From: JAHEFU01 sp020440645
GTDB taxonomy: Bacteria; 4484-113; JAFGCY01
Assembly: GCA_020440645.1 (NCBI GenBank)
Contig: JAGRNR010000007.1
Span: forward strand, 1 to 64,000
Direction: 5' to 3'
Length of the DNA stretch: 64,000 nucleotides
The position numbers and the translations under genes are program-made. The notes beneath the pieces are model-generated. The model ran no database searches. It saw only the letters and a program-made list of their open reading frames with translations, and was not told the origin of the DNA. This document shows, in pieces, positions 61,286-64,000 of this stretch (position 1 is its first letter; each line of letters starts with the position of its first letter).

Positions 61286-61302
61286 AATCGTGAATCCAAT
61301 CG

Positions 61303-61330
61303 AAAAAGGGCGAGTCACTAGGACCCGCCC
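61303..61330 (-). terminator. Terminator after SLH-porin 2
   Basis: Stem GGGCGnGTC / GACnCGCCC (61308-61330) and five T on the minus strand (61307-61303). Confidence 0.85.
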
Positions 61331-61376
61331 TCATCTAATGTCACGTTCTGTTGCGTGAAGGATTTGCTCCCTATGG

Positions 61377-63032
61377 CTAGAACTTGAACACCCAGTCCAC
61401 CTGCACGATCTGGCGGTCGTCCAGGCTGCTGGGGATCTGGAATCCATACGCGTTGTGCATCTTCTGCAGGATGTAGGTGATGCCGAGGGTGCAGTTCGGG
61501 GCCCAGATGTATGCCCAGTGCCACTCGAAGCTGTTGCGGTTCGCACCACCGGTGTCTGAGTCGCCGAGGCCGTGGACGATCGCGTTGCCGCCGATCTCCT
61601 TGTAGCGGGCGAAGGTGAACCAGTCACCGCACTCCTTGGGCTTGTCGCCCCACTGCGCACCGGCAACCCAGCCGCTGTCGTCGCTGGTCTCGTAGATGAT
61701 CGGGGAGGCCAGGCCCTGGTTGACGATCGCGATGTTGTCCTCCGCGTCGCTGTCACAGGACATCATGTACTCACCGTAGATCTTGAACGGCTTGTCGTCC
61801 CAGGCACAGTCCCAGGTGTACTGCAGGCCGGCCTTGTAGACACTGAAGTTGCTGTTGAAGCGGTCGAGGCCGTTGACGGCCCCGTCGCCATTGAAATCGA
61901 ACACGCTGCCGTCAGCCAGCACGAGGCCGTTGCCGGTGAAGTACTCATCCAGCAGCTGGTTCTCGAGTTTCCAGCCGTAGCTGCCGATCCAGGCATCAAG
62001 GCCATCGAACAGGAAGTCGTCATGGCGCAGCTCGGTGGCGAAGAAGTAGGTGTCGTCATCGAAGTAGTCGCTGCCGTTCTTCTCGACGAAAACGCTGGCG
62101 ACACTGGTCAGCTGGAAGTCCTGGTTGAAGTGGTAAACGAAACCGAGACCCTGCAGGTTCACGTCGCCATCCAGCACCATCTCATTCGGGTCGGTGAGGA
62201 TGTTCGGGTAGATACCGGCATAGATGTCGATCTTGCTCTTGCACTCGCACTTCAGGTCCTCGCACTTGGCACATTCGTTGCAGCCGCCGCAGCCACCGCA
62301 GTTCGGCTTCGGCTTCTCGCAATCCTGGTACCAGCCGAACCAGCCCGGGCTGTACTTGACATAGGCCTCGTGCAGGAAGATGTCCGCCGTACGGCCCTGG
62401 TTGCCAAGCGTGTGGTTGCCGGAGGTGGCATCGTTGCCTGTCTGGGTCTGGAACTGCCAGGCCAGCATCACGCAGTCGTTGATCTGCTTGCTGTAGCCCA
62501 GTTTGAAACGGATGCGCTGGCGGAACCGGTTGCGGTTCGCATAGTCCTGGAACTCCCAGCGGTAACGCAGCTCACCCTTCCAGGCCGGGCCGGGCTTGAG
62601 GTCCTTGACCTTGCCCTCGAGGTCGCCGATCCGGTTGGTGTTGTCCGCCACACTACCTTCAAGATCCGAGATGGTCGAGTTCATGTCGTTGACCTGGTTG
62701 CCCAGGGCATCAACCCGCCCGCCGAGGCTGGCAAGCTGGTCAGAGAATTCCGCGCGAAGGGTTTCGGCCATGATGTTGATGTCTTCGGGCGAACCCTCAC
62801 CAACAGTGTCGAGCAGACGGGCGATCGCCTGGGCGAACTCGTAACGCGTCAGCGTACGGTCACCCTTGAAGAACCCGTCCGGATAACCTTCCAGCACACC
62901 GCGGTGCGTCAGGTAATCCAGGGCGTTGTAGGCCCAGTGGTCGGTGGACACGTCGTCATAGGCGGAACCCGCCCAGGCAACGGAGCATCCAAGGACCATG
63001 CAGGCCAGCAGGGAGAGTGCAAACCTCTTCAT
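61377..63032 (-). CDS. SLH-domain outer-membrane porin 2 with Cys-rich loop
   Basis: 551 aa, closely related to the porin at 42063. Signal peptide (LLACMVLGCSVAWA), one SLH domain (YDDVSTDHWAYNALDYL ... RYEFAQAIARLLD), a short coiled coil, then a beta-barrel ending VDWVFKF. The equivalent loop is even richer in Cys (about ten, in CEKPKPNCGGCGGCNECAKC and ECKCE-like spacing), and an EF-hand-like loop DFNGDGAVNGLD is at the same place as in porin 1. ATG 63032 after GAGG. It lies just upstream of the 9-haem lipoprotein gene but ends in its own terminator. Confidence 0.92.
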   Translation of the reverse strand: MKRFALSLLACMVLGCSVAWAGSAYDDVSTDHWAYNALDYLTHRGVLEGYPDGFFKGDRTLTRYEFAQAIARLLDTVGEGSPEDINIMAETLRAEFSDQLASLGGRVDALGNQVNDMNSTISDLEGSVADNTNRIGDLEGKVKDLKPGPAWKGELRYRWEFQDYANRNRFRQRIRFKLGYSKQINDCVMLAWQFQTQTGNDATSGNHTLGNQGRTADIFLHEAYVKYSPGWFGWYQDCEKPKPNCGGCGGCNECAKCEDLKCECKSKIDIYAGIYPNILTDPNEMVLDGDVNLQGLGFVYHFNQDFQLTSVASVFVEKNGSDYFDDDTYFFATELRHDDFLFDGLDAWIGSYGWKLENQLLDEYFTGNGLVLADGSVFDFNGDGAVNGLDRFNSNFSVYKAGLQYTWDCAWDDKPFKIYGEYMMSCDSDAEDNIAIVNQGLASPIIYETSDDSGWVAGAQWGDKPKECGDWFTFARYKEIGGNAIVHGLGDSDTGGANRNSFEWHWAYIWAPNCTLGITYILQKMHNAYGFQIPSSLDDRQIVQVDWVFKF

Positions 63033-63341
63033 CCTACATACCTCACAGAAAGTATTTCCCATTGCAGGGATGGCAACACCTCCTGCGCCCGACCAGCTGC
63101 TTGAACTACGGACGTGCGCGTCCAAAGGTGCTCAGGAAAGGTTATTAGGCAAGGATGAAGATGGAGTGAGCATCACCTGTGCTTTGGGAAATTGACCAGG
63201 CTTCAATCTGATGCCAGGCTCGGCGTTGCCAGGATGCCTCAGGCCACTACTGGATTGGCAGGACTGGTTTCCACACCGAATCCTCAATCAGGAATGTATC
63301 CGCTTCCTGAAAGCGAGTTGCCCATCGCCGTGAAGGAATCC
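63033..63341 (-). other. Intergenic region upstream of SLH-porin 2
   Basis: About 310 bases between the aminotransferase gene end and the porin start. I see a short inverted repeat GGACG-TGCG-CGTCC (63110-63123) and a TAATAA-type -10 candidate, but no firm promoter and no coding potential. Confidence 0.4.
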
Positions 63342-64000
63342 TCACGAATTGCGCTGGATGAAGCCAACAAGTCGTTTCACGCCTTCTTCCATGTCCGCGC
63401 GCGGCGCAGCAAAGCTCACCCTCACACAGCGGGCCGCCAGCGCATTCGGCTCAAATCCCAGGTTCCCGTCACCATCCCGGCTGCCAACCAGGCCGAATCC
63501 GCTGCCAGGCACCACCGCCACATGTTCCTCAGCCAGCAACCTGTCGGCGAAGGTGTCGCCATCCATCCCGGTCGGGGAAATGTCAATGAAGTAGAACAGC
63601 CCGCCATCCGGCTGGGCGAACTTCAGTCCGCACCCTGCCAGCAGTTCGCCGGCCAGTTTCCATCGTTCCAGCAATGCGTCACGTCGCTCAGCAGTGTCGT
63701 CAACTTCCAGTGCACGCACCATTGCAAGCTGGATGGGTGTTGTCAGCGAACCGGTCAGCGGCTCGTTCATCAGCTCCAGCCGGAACGCCGCCTCATCATT
63801 CGGGGCCACCATGTATCCCATGCGCAGGCCGGTGGCGGCATAACTCTTGGAGAAGCTGTACACCGCGATCACGCGGCGCTCTTCCTCCGTGTACTCCCAG
63901 TCAATGCTCAGCGGTGACAGGTACTCGCCACGATATACGAAGTCACTGTATGCCTCATCGGAAATGATCCAGAGATTGTGGCGACGGGCGAGTTCGTACA
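63342..64000 (-). CDS. PLP-dependent class I/II aminotransferase (5' end outside window)
   Basis: C-terminal part of a fold-type I aminotransferase. IISDEAYSDFVYRGEY is the PLP-contacting region and VYSFSKSYAATGLRMGY carries the Schiff-base lysine. The small domain follows (DGGLFYFIDISPTG, CVRVSFAAP). These enzymes transfer amino groups between amino acids and 2-oxo acids; the substrate cannot be told. Cytoplasmic. The N-terminal part lies beyond the window edge; there is no frameshift in the visible part. Confidence 0.92.
   Translation of the reverse strand, partial: YELARRHNLWIISDEAYSDFVYRGEYLSPLSIDWEYTEEERRVIAVYSFSKSYAATGLRMGYMVAPNDEAAFRLELMNEPLTGSLTTPIQLAMVRALEVDDTAERRDALLERWKLAGELLAGCGLKFAQPDGGLFYFIDISPTGMDGDTFADRLLAEEHVAVVPGSGFGLVGSRDGDGNLGFEPNALAARCVRVSFAAPRADMEEGVKRLVGFIQRNS

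Overview
The window is GC-rich, densely coded chromosomal DNA from a diderm bacterium. The outer membrane is shown by SLH-domain porins, an MtrB/PioB-like beta-barrel and a multihaem lipoprotein. SLH-porins together with class I (DhnA-type) aldolase, zinc-type L31, leaderless -10/ATG starts and several TTG/GTG starts suit a deep-branching diderm lineage (Deinococcota/Armatimonadota/cyanobacteria-like or a candidate phylum) better than a proteobacterium, but I cannot name the phylum. I see no phage, IS element, CRISPR array or rRNA; there is one tRNA-Ile(GAT).

Layout. 1-6.3 kb (minus): fructose-family PTS (EIIC, EIIB, and a FryA-like HPr-EI-EIIA fusion) followed by an exported GH38 alpha-mannosidase cut by the window edge. 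6.6-12.6 kb (plus): a one-protein NarL-type two-component system and a PAS-rich hybrid histidine kinase. 12.7-22.1 kb (minus): rpmE, DUF1385, prfA, prmC and tsaC, followed by exported GH101 (endo-alpha-N-acetylgalactosaminidase type) and a clan GH-D enzyme. 22.2-25.9 kb (plus): membrane protein, an aberrant LarA-like protein, an RmlC-like cupin and a GAF/HD-GYP phosphodiesterase. 26-30.9 kb (plus): four tandem genes for unusually large pilin-like proteins, ended by a strong terminator. 31-32.4 kb: class I aldolase, CsoR-like repressor, tRNA-Ile. 32.5-37.8 kb (plus): MacA-like adaptor and three MacB-like permeases without an ATPase gene. 37.9-49.4 kb: pseudokinase/pseudophosphatase/TPR fusion, SLH-porin, small secreted proteins, M42 peptidase, polysaccharide deacetylase and lipoate ligase-like protein. 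49.4-55.2 kb: secreted protein, HicBA, two SLH-only proteins and a zinc-ribbon/TPR membrane protein. 55.3-61.0 kb (minus): a probable extracellular electron transfer conduit of 9-haem lipoprotein, 14-haem cytochrome, beta-barrel and 4-haem cytochrome. 61.4-64 kb: second SLH-porin and a partial aminotransferase.

How it fits together. Two themes stand out. One is scavenging of host or environmental glycans (GH38, GH101, clan GH-D, PTS). The other is an elaborate surface built of SLH-porins with Cys-rich loops, abundant large pilin-like proteins and a porin-cytochrome conduit. CRP/FNR-like palindromes lie before the 9-haem lipoprotein and Fur-like palindromes before the first pilin-like gene, so redox or metal status may control both. 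Several proteins look like catalytically altered paralogues: a LarA-like protein lacking the cofactor lysine, a CsoR-like repressor lacking two of three metal ligands, and a tandem pseudokinase with a degenerate PP2C domain.
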